64,000 bases of DNA from JAGNXB01 sp942490895. Its GTDB lineage: Bacteria > Bacteroidota > Bacteroidia > Chitinophagales > Saprospiraceae. Position 1 is the stretch's first letter. Each line of letters starts with the position of its first letter. The notes under the pieces are model-generated. The model did no database searches. It was not told the origin of the DNA and saw only the letters and a list, made by a program, of their open reading frames with translations. The translations under genes and the position numbers were made by a program. Of this stretch, positions 55,840 through 64,000 are shown piece by piece. The stretch spans positions 1 to 64,000 of the forward strand of contig CALNZC010000091.1 of assembly GCA_942490895.1 (NCBI GenBank). The letters run 5' to 3'.

Positions 55840-58800
55840 GATGTTCGATCCATTTTATCCAGCTCTTCCATGCGTTGTGCACGATGGGATTGTGACAGTT
55901 GGAATAATCGTTCAGCCAGTTGTTTGCGGACCTCTTCTTGCATTCCCTGGCGCAAATTCTGCAACGCCTCCTGATGCTCCTGAAGGAGGCTTTGACGTTC
56001 AGCAGCGAAACCTTCTTCCAATGCTTTTCGGGTTGCTTTGACATTATCCGTGTCGCCCGCTTGCTCTCGTCCTGACCATTCGAGCCAGGTTCGCCATTCA
56101 GTCGACAGGAGGTCCTTCCAATTAGCCAATGCACGGGTATGGGTTTCCCATTCATGCTTGACCCATTCGGGTACCAGGCTGTCCACAGGAATAGCCAGGT
56201 CCGGAATATTGGTGATCTCCAGATTTTTGGAGAGATAGTCGCCTGGTTCACGAGGCACCCAGGATAAAAGAGGGAATAGTCCGGCAACTACCAGCTCATC
56301 CATGCGATCCAACCAGGTTCCACTGTCCTGCAAGGGCTCACTGAATCCAATAGAGTGGATCAATGCCGGCCCGGCGGCATGAAACGCCTGTTGCAGACTG
56401 GAGCTGAAATGGGCACCTCTGGAAGGTGATGTTTGAAACACTGGACTCACCCGACTGGTCATGATGGGCAGCACCAGCCCTGGCGCTCAAATGTCGCCGC
56501 AGGTCCCTGGAAAGTCCGTTGCATGGACAGGGGATCTTGACCTGCGCATCTTCGGATAAGATTCCAATCAGACCTTTGTCGGGATTGCCTGCATATCCCG
56601 GGCATCCAGTACAACCAGCAACGGCGGAAGGAGTTCTTTTTCTTTTGCAGAAAGATCCGACCAGGACAGAGCGGCAATCTTCTCATCCTGGATCTCCGGG
56701 CGATATTGCCCCTTGACCTCCAGGTCTGCCCGGCGCAGTAACCGGACCTGGTCGAGTATATTGCGTTGTTGAGAATCCAGGACCAATGGCCCGAATCTGT
56801 TCAATGTCAACATTGGGCTCTATCCATACGGGTACCTGGAAGGGATGATGGGGATATTCACCAGGGCATCTGCCAGCCGACCACGCTCAGGTAGATTCCA
56901 TATCGGGCTCTTCCTGCTCCGGTTGTTCCCGTTCACCAGTGCTTCCTGCAGTCGAGCCAATTCACGACCCAGATGCACCCAACGACCGAGTTTGCCAGAG
57001 TCAATCCGAAGATTGGATGAAGTCCCTGTTTTCAGTTGAACAAGTATGTCCTGAAGAGCGACCTGCTTTTGACCGGTTTGATCGAGCAGTTTTTCCAGAT
57101 CGGCATCAAGTGATCCAGGCATGGCTTCCTGCAAGTGCTGCCGAACCTGAACATCCAGAGCGTCTCGCAATTCATGTAATGCCTTCAATTTCTGTTGCCA
57201 GCGTGGCTGAACGACGGATTCAGCAACAGCTCCTATAGCGTGCAGGATCATGCGTGTACCCCACAGTTCAGGTCTGGATTCCCCGCCGATTATACTCTGG
57301 TAATAGTGCCTGCTCAGCATCATCCCCGACAGAGGTGCCGCTTCAGGATCACCATGCACCCGGGCGATAGTTGTGGCAGCAGTATCGGGCAATTGTTCCC
57401 ATAACTGGTGAGCCGATACAGCCGATTCCATGATCGTCGTCACCTTGCTTTAATGACAGGGCATCTTCCGGACAGACCTCCACACAAATCCCGCATCCCG
57501 TACACGCATGTGGATCTATCGCGATGGAGAACAGCTCTCCTGCACCGGCTTGTTTCGCCTCTGGCCCGTCAAAATAGATTCGTGATTTCACCCAGGGCAT
57601 TGGCTTAATAGCCTGATAGAGGATATCAAACTCAGCATTGATTTTCTGGCCTTTTTCGCCATCGACCTTCATCTGTGCCAGCAGATCCTTCAATGCCGTT
57701 CTGGATTCCTCCAGCACATTCGCACTGAAACGCCTCCGAAGGACATCGGGTTGACCAGAATGACGGCCAGGTTCTTCACCAGGGGTGTCATCGGAGGAGG
57801 TCGACTGTCCTGGTGCGGGACAAATAGGACATTCCAGAGCGCAGAAGATCCTCCGTCCGGATGGCCAACGAGGGCATGGCCGCGTATGGGCACTGAACCA
57901 GACACTGTCCGCAACCTGTGCATGCTCTGCCGCATCCAGTACGGGAATTGACGATGATTCATTGTGACTGATACGCAGGAGATCGGTCAAGCGGAGGCAT
58001 CACCCCTTGCACGCTGAAATGGATCTGTTGTCAGAGGAGTATCGGGAAGATTTCGACTGGTATTCTCTCCGAGAATGACCTCCTGGTAAAAACGTGTGTC
58101 AGTCGACTGTAAGGAGGGCCATGGTCCTCCTGGTGGCGCACAAGCTCAGGCAGGTGATGGAAATGCCTTTGATGCTTCTGGCTGGTTTCATGGTGTTTTG
58201 CACCAATCAGACTTTCCAGGTCCAGATCTGGATAGGCCTCGTCGAATGTGATGAAGGAGCACCTCCTGCTGAGCCGAATCCGAACGATGGAGTGGAGCAG
58301 GGTCATATCCAGGAAAAATCGACGCCGGGGAAGAGAACCTGAGGTCATTTTATCTGTCACCGCTTTGATCCCTTCCGATGTCAACTCCGGGCGGTAGTAG
58401 CCTATCACGATAATGACCCAGACCGGATAGGCCAAGAGACAGACAGCGATCGACAGCCCCTCGCCAATCAGATTGGTCTGCATCCAGGGGGAGCAGGACA
58501 AGTCCAGGATTTTCTTTCTTCCGGGTGAGATTGTCGATCTCCTGGTAGGCCAGGGGATTGAGGACACGTTGGGCAGCATATTGAAGCGCAGTACCTGCCG
58601 AAGAGACTATTGGTGTTCAGGGATATTTAAAGCCCCTTGTGGCCTGAGCCGAACACCATCAGGAGATGGTCCGACTTGTCACTCCCGGGTAACAATGGCG
58701 GATTGGTGCCCTGGGATCGCCTCCAGTACTGATCCTCAGATTGCCTCAGTATGATCTGGAACATGGTCCTGGATAAATCGCTGGCGGGCAAAGCTGATCG

Positions 58801-59437
58801 CTGCACATGCTCCGGAGATGCCGCTGCTCCACCACCGGTTGGTCGAACGAAAATTGATTGGGAATACATCTTCGGCGTGGACCATACAGGATCTCCTGCG
58901 CTGGCGTCGGGGTCTGGATCAGGGCTTCAGGGACCCCTATGAAGTCGCCAGAACGTGGATCGATCTGAAGGAAGGTCCACTACTGAGTACGAACCCTGGA
59001 TCAGTAATCACTACTACGGGGAGGAGGGCGCGTTCAGCCACACGATGTGCCAGCAGGGTCAACCGAAGCGCATCCGGGCATCTATGGCCTGCAGGATGAT
59101 CCAATCTTCAAAACCGGAAGCGAATGCGGGCAGATGGAGGACTACACGGCAGTTGTCGTTGTGCAATCTGTCGACGTGATCTCCAGGGTAAGCATGATCC
59201 GGCATGAGACAGAAACCCGGCAACGCGCCAACCTGATCCGGACCAACCAGACGAGTGCGCCCTGGTGCTGACGAATACAATGCTGTACTTCCGGCCGTAA
59301 ATATTGGCCTCTCCCATCTCCGGGAATGGCTCATTCAACAACAGGCCATCACACAAGGCAGTCTCCACCTTTAGCAGGTATTCTGGAATGCCCGAATTCA
59401 ACGGTCCATTTTGTGAATATGACTGATTCACCCTCAT
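55836..59437 (-). pseudogene. PFOR/NifJ-like multidomain protein (~1200 residues), many frameshifts
   Basis: Between rnfB and rnfC, with ATGA overlaps at both ends, the 3602 bases read as one large protein broken into about ten frames. In order: an N-terminal region with VETALCDGLLLNEPFPE; a 2-oxoacid oxidoreductase domain-I-like LLAHRVAERALLPVVVITD; PTPAQEILYGPRRR; two ferredoxin motifs, CTGCGQCLVQCPYAA (near 57900) and CTGCGICVEVCPEDA (near 57490); helical linker; PPLLVVLDARDM where other PFORs have the TPP motif; and AHFSSSLQQAFHAAGPALIH. A C-terminal coiled coil ends it. The TPP GDG motif is not seen. Possible roles: electron carrier or scaffold for RnfB/RnfC. True decay is possible, but flanking genes are intact. 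Confidence 0.72.
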
Positions 59438-60333
59438 TGCCAATACCGATTTTCAAGGTCCTCCTCAAACGTGAACGGTTCCATTTGGCCCAATGGGCGT
59501 TGGGGACCTGTAGATTCTTTGAATTGTCCGGATTCGAGCCAGACAATTGCATTTGTAGGGCATCTCTGGATAGCCTCCCGGGTTTCCATCTGGTGCTGGT
59601 CAGTCAAGACACGTGCGACACCATTATGAATCTCCAGTACGCCCGGATGGGCATCAGCAACACATTTACCACAAGCGGTACAGGCAACGCTGCATCGGGT
59701 CAGGGCCAGATCGCCCTCCAATTCTGATTTGCACTGCACATAGAGATGCTGACTCACTGGCAGTAATTCGAACAATCCTTTCGGGCAGATCTCCACACAG
59801 TCACCACAAGCCACACAGAGGTCTGGAATGACCACGGGGAGTCCGTCTTCATTCATATAGATGGCGTCAAAATCGCAGACATCCATACAATCCCCCAATC
59901 CAAGGCAGCCCCAGGTACACGCTTTTGGCCCACCGTTGACAACAGCTTCACCACGGCAGGTCTTCAAGGTGCCGTGATATTCGGCCAGATGATGGGCTTC
60001 GGCCTTCCCTCCGGCACACCTCAGTCGGGCCACCAGTCGCTCCTCTGCTCCGGCATCTATCCCCAGGAATCCGGCTATCTTTTCAATGGCATCCGGAGAG
60101 GACACCGTGCATTTTGCAGGACTGGTCTCACCGGCGATCACCAATTCGGCAAAGGCCCGGCAACCCGGTTGACCGCAGGCACCACAGTTGGCGTGTGGGA
60201 GCATGTCCTCGACCTCGTCGATCCGTGGATCCTCAAACACCTTGAGTTTGATCGAGGCTACGGCCAGGATGACGGCAAAGAAGAGCCCAAGCCCCACCAG
60301 AATACTCAACCCGACCAGGAATTCCTGCATCAT
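59434..60333 (-). CDS. rnfB: Rnf complex subunit RnfB
   Basis: 299 residues. The ferredoxin-accepting subunit. An N-terminal helix (LVGLSILVGLGLFFAVILAV), then the [4Fe-4S] motif NCGACGQPGCRAFAE, then several ferredoxin clusters: CTWGCLGLGDCMDVCDF, CVACGDCVEICP, and CSVACTACGKC. Longer than minimal E. coli RsxB, like anaerobe-type RnfB. Here it is placed between two PFOR-like genes and not next to rnfA, which is unusual and suggests contact with them. Confidence 0.95.
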   Translation of the reverse strand: MMQEFLVGLSILVGLGLFFAVILAVASIKLKVFEDPRIDEVEDMLPHANCGACGQPGCRAFAELVIAGETSPAKCTVSSPDAIEKIAGFLGIDAGAEERLVARLRCAGGKAEAHHLAEYHGTLKTCRGEAVVNGGPKACTWGCLGLGDCMDVCDFDAIYMNEDGLPVVIPDLCVACGDCVEICPKGLFELLPVSQHLYVQCKSELEGDLALTRCSVACTACGKCVADAHPGVLEIHNGVARVLTDQHQMETREAIQRCPTNAIVWLESGQFKESTGPQRPLGQMEPFTFEEDLENRYWQ

Positions 60334-60378
60334 GATAAATGGGGTTGTTGGTGAAGGTTCTTCATTCCGGTTTCTGGA

Positions 60379-62907
60379 TTATCCCTGGAAGGGTTTTGCT
60401 CGTTCGATCAGTGCTTCCAGCCCAGGCTCAGACGGATCCAGGGGTGCGCCCGGGTGGATGATCCCCACCGGGCAAGCCTCAGCAGCTGCCACCAAATGCG
60501 CAAACGGACCGGCTTTTCCATCAGCGATATAGGCGAGCTTGTCGTCATTGTATTTGAACATCTTGTTGTTCAGGGCGGTACATTCATTACAGGTTGTACA
60601 CAGGGGCGTATCGATCCAGGCCTCCTCGGTGAGGACGACAGGAGGAGGTGCCTTGGGCTTTTCTTCCGGGAGTATTGGTTGCTTTTCTTCGGCAGGATCC
60701 GATTTGGCCTTCGCCACTGGTATAGACGATGTGGTTGTAAAACCACTTGTCTGCACAACTGAGATGGGATCCATTTGCATCAGGATGCTGGCCAAATCCT
60801 CCATGGTTTGCCGACCTGCAACTTCGATTGCCTGCTGGAGGGCAGCAGCATGGGTGGCTTCCAACTCTTCTCGTTCCTGTTCCAGTTTCTGCTCCCATTC
60901 GGATGCCAGTTCCCGAGTCGCCTGCTCGGCGTGGAAATTGTGAATGCCGGCATTTTCCTGGAGGAAGTGCCAGAAACCGAGACGCTCCTCGCAGGCCCGG
61001 GTCAGGGTCATGGAGATCGCTGCTCTCACCATTTGTCGATCGGGCAAAACCAGCCAGGTGAACGGCACTTTTGCGATGCGTTCCGCTATTGGCAGAGCCA
61101 GATAATCATCCATCAACAGCAGATCAGGAGTGACATAGTCTTCTGACACGATCTGGAAGTGGCGCAACAGGCGGGGAAAAAGTGCTGCATAATCGACCGG
61201 GGTGATCGGAAAATCTTGTTCGACCTCCGTCCCATCCGGCATCCGGTAGGCACCTGTGGATCGCACCCAGTTTTCTTGGGGATCCGGGTTATCGGCCACT
61301 GTAAACCGGCTACCCCAGCTGGCATTTGCAGCTCCGGATACGAGGAAGGAAGGTGCTTCTCTTGAGATCAGTGCGGCGTGATGCCCCAGGATATCTGCAG
61401 GTTCGCCGGGATCGAGAATATGAAACAGTGCGGTGTGTTCCGCATGCAAGCCCATGTGTAAACTATGGAACAGATGGGCTGGATCGATGGCCGCTGTCTG
61501 GAGGACAAAGGCATCGCGATAAGCCAATGCCAGAGCACCTGGTTCAGGACGGTAGGCCCATTCTTCAGCTGCTTGCGGGTAGGGGTTGGAGAGGCAGACC
61601 GTACGAATGGGATACCCTTTGGTCAGGGCCTTCCCAAAGGCAAGCGCCTCTCGGGATAAGAGGGACCGGTCATCTGTAAACACAACGACGGGGGGACAGG
61701 CCTGCTTTTCTTCCAGGGAGAAGGATGACCAGCCAAACTGAACAAAATAGTGATCGTGAATAGCTGGGTCATAAAGATTGTCCAGCTCCAGGCTGGCGAT
61801 ACGGACCGCAGAAAAGAAACGTGAAGCAATTGCGGTCATTTCATCAAACAGGCGCAGGGCTTCCTGGATCACATGTCCTTCCTCGGCCCCCTGCCATTGG
61901 CCGTTTTGCAGGACCGGCAGAAACGCTTCTTTCAATGTGTCGCATTTGTTTTGCTCGGCGACCAATATTGCCGAGGCGGTAAACAAGCGATCAGGCCCTT
62001 CGGTCAACCAGAACAATACTTCTTCCAGACGATGAAGCCGTTCTTCCGGGATCTGACTGGCCGACTCGTCGGGCAGCAGATCAGAGAGTTCTTCGAAGTT
62101 GAGAAAGGAATCTGCAAAGTCGAGTTTCTCACGCAGGCGTCCCGGGCTGTGGGCATCAATTCCCTTTTCCTTTTCGACCGCTAGTAGAGAGGTGAGTTTA
62201 TCCTTCAGTGGTGCGAGCTCGGCGAGCCATTCCTGGCGGGTTGACTGATGACGTTCTGCCAACAGAATGCCCAGGATCCGAAAGATCCCTTTTTGCGAAA
62301 AGTCGATCAGGTATCCCGTCCGAGGCAAGTGTTGACCCAGGCGCTCCAGATCTTCCAGATCACCTCCGGCCAGCTTGAGGGTAGTCGTCATTTCTTCCTG
62401 GACAGAAGGCCACAATTTTTGTAATTCCAGGGGGGCCTCTTCACCCTGTATGTGCTTTCGCCAAATGCGAATAAACCGCACCATGTTGTCTTTGATCACC
62501 CGGGCCTGGGAGGACTCGGGGGCAAATTGCAGAAGGGTTTGCTGGAGGAGCTCTTCCAGGGGAAGACATGTTGATTCGAGGCCTGTGCCCACCCAACACG
62601 GATAGAATCCCGCACTGGTGGCCTGGCGGATATACGGTTCAAACACGAGAGGCACCACCCGATCATCCGGATTGGGCAAGGCGATACCACCACCTTTACC
62701 ACTGTGATGAAAGAGGCGAAGAAAGCGCCAGTAGTGCTGTAAATCGCCAGGTTCGACAGCCTTTGCTTCAAGACGATAAGGGAGACCCGGATCCGTATCT
62801 ACCGTTGCCGACTCCTGCTGGGGGGCGGCTGTTGACGACAGCATGGTGCGGGCTCCTTCGGTAAAGAAGCGATCGAGGAGGTCTTGTGCTGGGGGTTGAT
62901 GGTCCAT
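60379..62907 (-). CDS. PFOR-like protein lacking TPP motif, with C-terminal [4Fe-4S] domain
   Basis: 842 residues from ATG 62907 (MDHQPPAQDLL); a TTG 21 bases upstream is possible. No catalytic TPP signature: at about 405-445 PPVVVFTDDRSL and later CLSNPYPQ stand where PFOR beta domains have GDG and SNTGGQ. Further on, AFVLQTAAIDPAHLFHSLH, then VDYAALFPRLLRHF and a coiled coil near 660-710 match large PFOR-like proteins as I remember them. A Pro-rich linker leads to CTTCNECTALNNKMFKYN and AEACPVGIIHPG (Cys about 770, 773, 776, 812), one [4Fe-4S] site. Similar in layout to the C-terminal half of the gene at 55836. It sits between korB and rnfB, so electron transfer or docking between them is likely. 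Confidence 0.75.
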   Translation of the reverse strand: MDHQPPAQDLLDRFFTEGARTMLSSTAAPQQESATVDTDPGLPYRLEAKAVEPGDLQHYWRFLRLFHHSGKGGGIALPNPDDRVVPLVFEPYIRQATSAGFYPCWVGTGLESTCLPLEELLQQTLLQFAPESSQARVIKDNMVRFIRIWRKHIQGEEAPLELQKLWPSVQEEMTTTLKLAGGDLEDLERLGQHLPRTGYLIDFSQKGIFRILGILLAERHQSTRQEWLAELAPLKDKLTSLLAVEKEKGIDAHSPGRLREKLDFADSFLNFEELSDLLPDESASQIPEERLHRLEEVLFWLTEGPDRLFTASAILVAEQNKCDTLKEAFLPVLQNGQWQGAEEGHVIQEALRLFDEMTAIASRFFSAVRIASLELDNLYDPAIHDHYFVQFGWSSFSLEEKQACPPVVVFTDDRSLLSREALAFGKALTKGYPIRTVCLSNPYPQAAEEWAYRPEPGALALAYRDAFVLQTAAIDPAHLFHSLHMGLHAEHTALFHILDPGEPADILGHHAALISREAPSFLVSGAANASWGSRFTVADNPDPQENWVRSTGAYRMPDGTEVEQDFPITPVDYAALFPRLLRHFQIVSEDYVTPDLLLMDDYLALPIAERIAKVPFTWLVLPDRQMVRAAISMTLTRACEERLGFWHFLQENAGIHNFHAEQATRELASEWEQKLEQEREELEATHAAALQQAIEVAGRQTMEDLASILMQMDPISVVQTSGFTTTSSIPVAKAKSDPAEEKQPILPEEKPKAPPPVVLTEEAWIDTPLCTTCNECTALNNKMFKYNDDKLAYIADGKAGPFAHLVAAAEACPVGIIHPGAPLDPSEPGLEALIERAKPFQG

Positions 62908-62924
62908 GTGTAATGCTCCAATAA

Positions 62925-63881
62925 TCAAACAGCGAATTTGTCAAATTCCTCTTCCAGAACATTCAGTTTCTGTTCGGGAGTGGCGCCCAGGTTATGTGCT
63001 CCATACAAATCGTATCGGGGTGCTGTCTTATCCTGATAGTACAAGCCCAGGTAGGACATTTCCGGGTCTTCAGCAAAGGCTCTCGCCTGACTCATATCCA
63101 GAGGATCGTGTTGGACAGTATGCTTGAACATATTCGCTGTCCCCATATCGACTTCAATCCCATTCGGATGTTGGAGGAGGGTCATATGCTCTTTGTCACC
63201 CACCAGTTTCTTGGCCTCTTCGGGCAGAAACTTGGTACAGCGCATCATGATCTTCACAAAGGAAAAGCCCTGATGCTCATGAGCGGCTTTGATGGTGGCA
63301 TAGAGATGCCCGGGCATCCAGTCTGCTGTTTGGGCCACAAAGGACACGTTGGAAACCCCCAATGTTGTCTGGATGGGATTGATCGGAGGCAACACCGACC
63401 CGTGCGGGTGGGTATTCGAGATCGTGCCCATGGGTGATGTCGGGGAGGTCTGCTTTTTGGTCATCCCATAGATCTGGTTGTCAAAAAGCAGGACCGTCAA
63501 ATTCATGTTGTATCGAATACTATGAATCCAGTGTCCTGCGCCAATGGACAGGCAATCGCCATCTCCGGTCACGACAAAGACATGCAGGTCGGGGCGGCGA
63601 AACTTGACACCTTCTGCTACGGGAAACGCCCGGCCATGCAGACCGTGGAATCCATATGTCTTCATATAGTGCGGGAAGCGGCTTGAGCATCCGATCCCGG
63701 ACACAAACACGGTTTTTTCTGGCGGCAACTGTTTTTCCTGGCAGAGCTTTTGAACCGCCGAAAGCACGGAGTGATCACCACAGCCGGGGCACCAGCGAGC
63801 TACGCCTTTTTCATAATCCCCGGTGGAGTAATACTTGTCGGGCACTTCTAATACACAGGGGTCAGGTTTGAGTCCGTACAT
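62925..63881 (-). CDS. korB: 2-oxoacid:ferredoxin oxidoreductase, beta subunit
   Basis: 318 residues from ATG 63881, two bases after the korA stop. Seen: RWCPGCGDHSVLSAV near residue 30 with a CxxC, GIGCSSRFPHYM, the TPP/Mg site VVTGDGDCLSIGAGH near residue 105, and LLFDNQIYGMTKKQTSPTSP. These fit the KorB/OorB (2-oxoglutarate) group more than pyruvate enzymes. It oxidatively decarboxylates a 2-oxoacid with CoA and reduces ferredoxin. The substrate is inferred from family resemblance only. Confidence 0.93.
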   Translation of the reverse strand: MYGLKPDPCVLEVPDKYYSTGDYEKGVARWCPGCGDHSVLSAVQKLCQEKQLPPEKTVFVSGIGCSSRFPHYMKTYGFHGLHGRAFPVAEGVKFRRPDLHVFVVTGDGDCLSIGAGHWIHSIRYNMNLTVLLFDNQIYGMTKKQTSPTSPMGTISNTHPHGSVLPPINPIQTTLGVSNVSFVAQTADWMPGHLYATIKAAHEHQGFSFVKIMMRCTKFLPEEAKKLVGDKEHMTLLQHPNGIEVDMGTANMFKHTVQHDPLDMSQARAFAEDPEMSYLGLYYQDKTAPRYDLYGAHNLGATPEQKLNVLEEEFDKFAV

Positions 63882-63883
63882 GA

Positions 63884-64000
63884 TCAGGCGTTCTGAGGTT
63901 GAGTAATAGATCGGATGGCTTTCAGGATAGAATTGGGGCGCATGGGTTGGCCGTGGACATTGGAGAAACAACCGATGTCGACCAGGGTCCGGGCACGAAG
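63884..64000 (-). CDS. korA: 2-oxoacid:ferredoxin oxidoreductase, alpha subunit (3' end only)
   Basis: Only the last 38 codons are in the window, on the minus strand: LRARTLVDIGCFSNVHGQPM and a tail ending KAIRSITQPQNA. The pattern VDIxxFSxVHGQPM is the usual C-terminus of KorA/PorA-type alpha subunits that ends just before korB. The stop is at 63884. Confidence 0.72.
   Translation of the reverse strand, partial: LRARTLVDIGCFSNVHGQPMRPNSILKAIRSITQPQNA

Noticed and set aside
55836..59437. Separate small genes (ferredoxins, coiled-coil proteins) in this interval
   Set aside because: The pieces follow in the order of one PFOR-like protein, and only the ends have operon-style overlaps.

Overview
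The window looks like a chromosomal segment of a Bacteroidota bacterium, most likely near the Saprospiraceae/Lewinella group. The lineage signs are a gliding-type (CHU_C) C-terminal domain, three secreted proteins with type A type IX secretion sorting tails, a GWxTD protein, a Bacteroidota-type LptD, a DUF6794 and a DUF6438 protein, many lipoproteins, weak Shine-Dalgarno signals and several TAnnTTTG promoter boxes. The cell makes lipopolysaccharide (lpxB, waaA, heptose kinase, lptD, an MsbA-like ABC exporter). No tRNA, rRNA, CRISPR array, prophage or insertion sequence was recognised.

Layout. 0-28.7 kb is mostly housekeeping and envelope: rplS, a broken SDR gene, a membrane metallophosphoesterase, GWxTD and DUF6794 proteins, topA, surE-orf97-lpxB, holA, gamma-glutamyltransferase, an MCE/MlaD protein, an amidase with SPOR domain, lptD, an OmpA lipoprotein, an ECF sigma factor with a likely partner, a lysA-type decarboxylase and valS. 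28.7-30.0 kb is a gene-free island of hairpin elements and 7-bp microrepeats. 30-36.4 kb carries three tandem related secreted proteins. 36.5-43 kb holds heptose kinase, waaA, murB and an ABC exporter. 43-49.6 kb holds a tiny Ala/Glu/Pro lipoprotein, an MbnH/MbnP-like di-heme/copper operon, an exonuclease, apbE, DoxX and terC. 49.6-51.3 kb is a second repeat island with three tandem copies of a ~385-bp unit.

51.3-64 kb is the most interesting region. One minus-strand operon runs korA (end only), korB, an 842-residue PFOR-like protein without a recognisable TPP motif but with a C-terminal [4Fe-4S] domain, rnfB, a ~1200-residue PFOR-like protein (broken by many indels), rnfC, rnfD, rnfG, rnfE, rnfA and a small Cys-rich membrane protein. 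Stops and starts overlap or nearly touch, so these are probably made together. The simplest reading is that 2-oxoacid oxidation reduces ferredoxin or ferredoxin-like domains, which feed RnfB directly, and Rnf pumps ions while reducing NAD+. apbE, about 3 kb downstream, can supply the covalent FMNs of RnfD and RnfG.

Caution: at least eight genes (SDR, metallophosphoesterase, amidase, lptD, a FemAB-like transferase, lysA, rnfE and the large PFOR-like gene) read in two or more frames. Several breaks lie in homopolymers or short repeats, and some genes should be essential. This looks more like consensus indel errors than decay, but the sequence alone cannot prove it.
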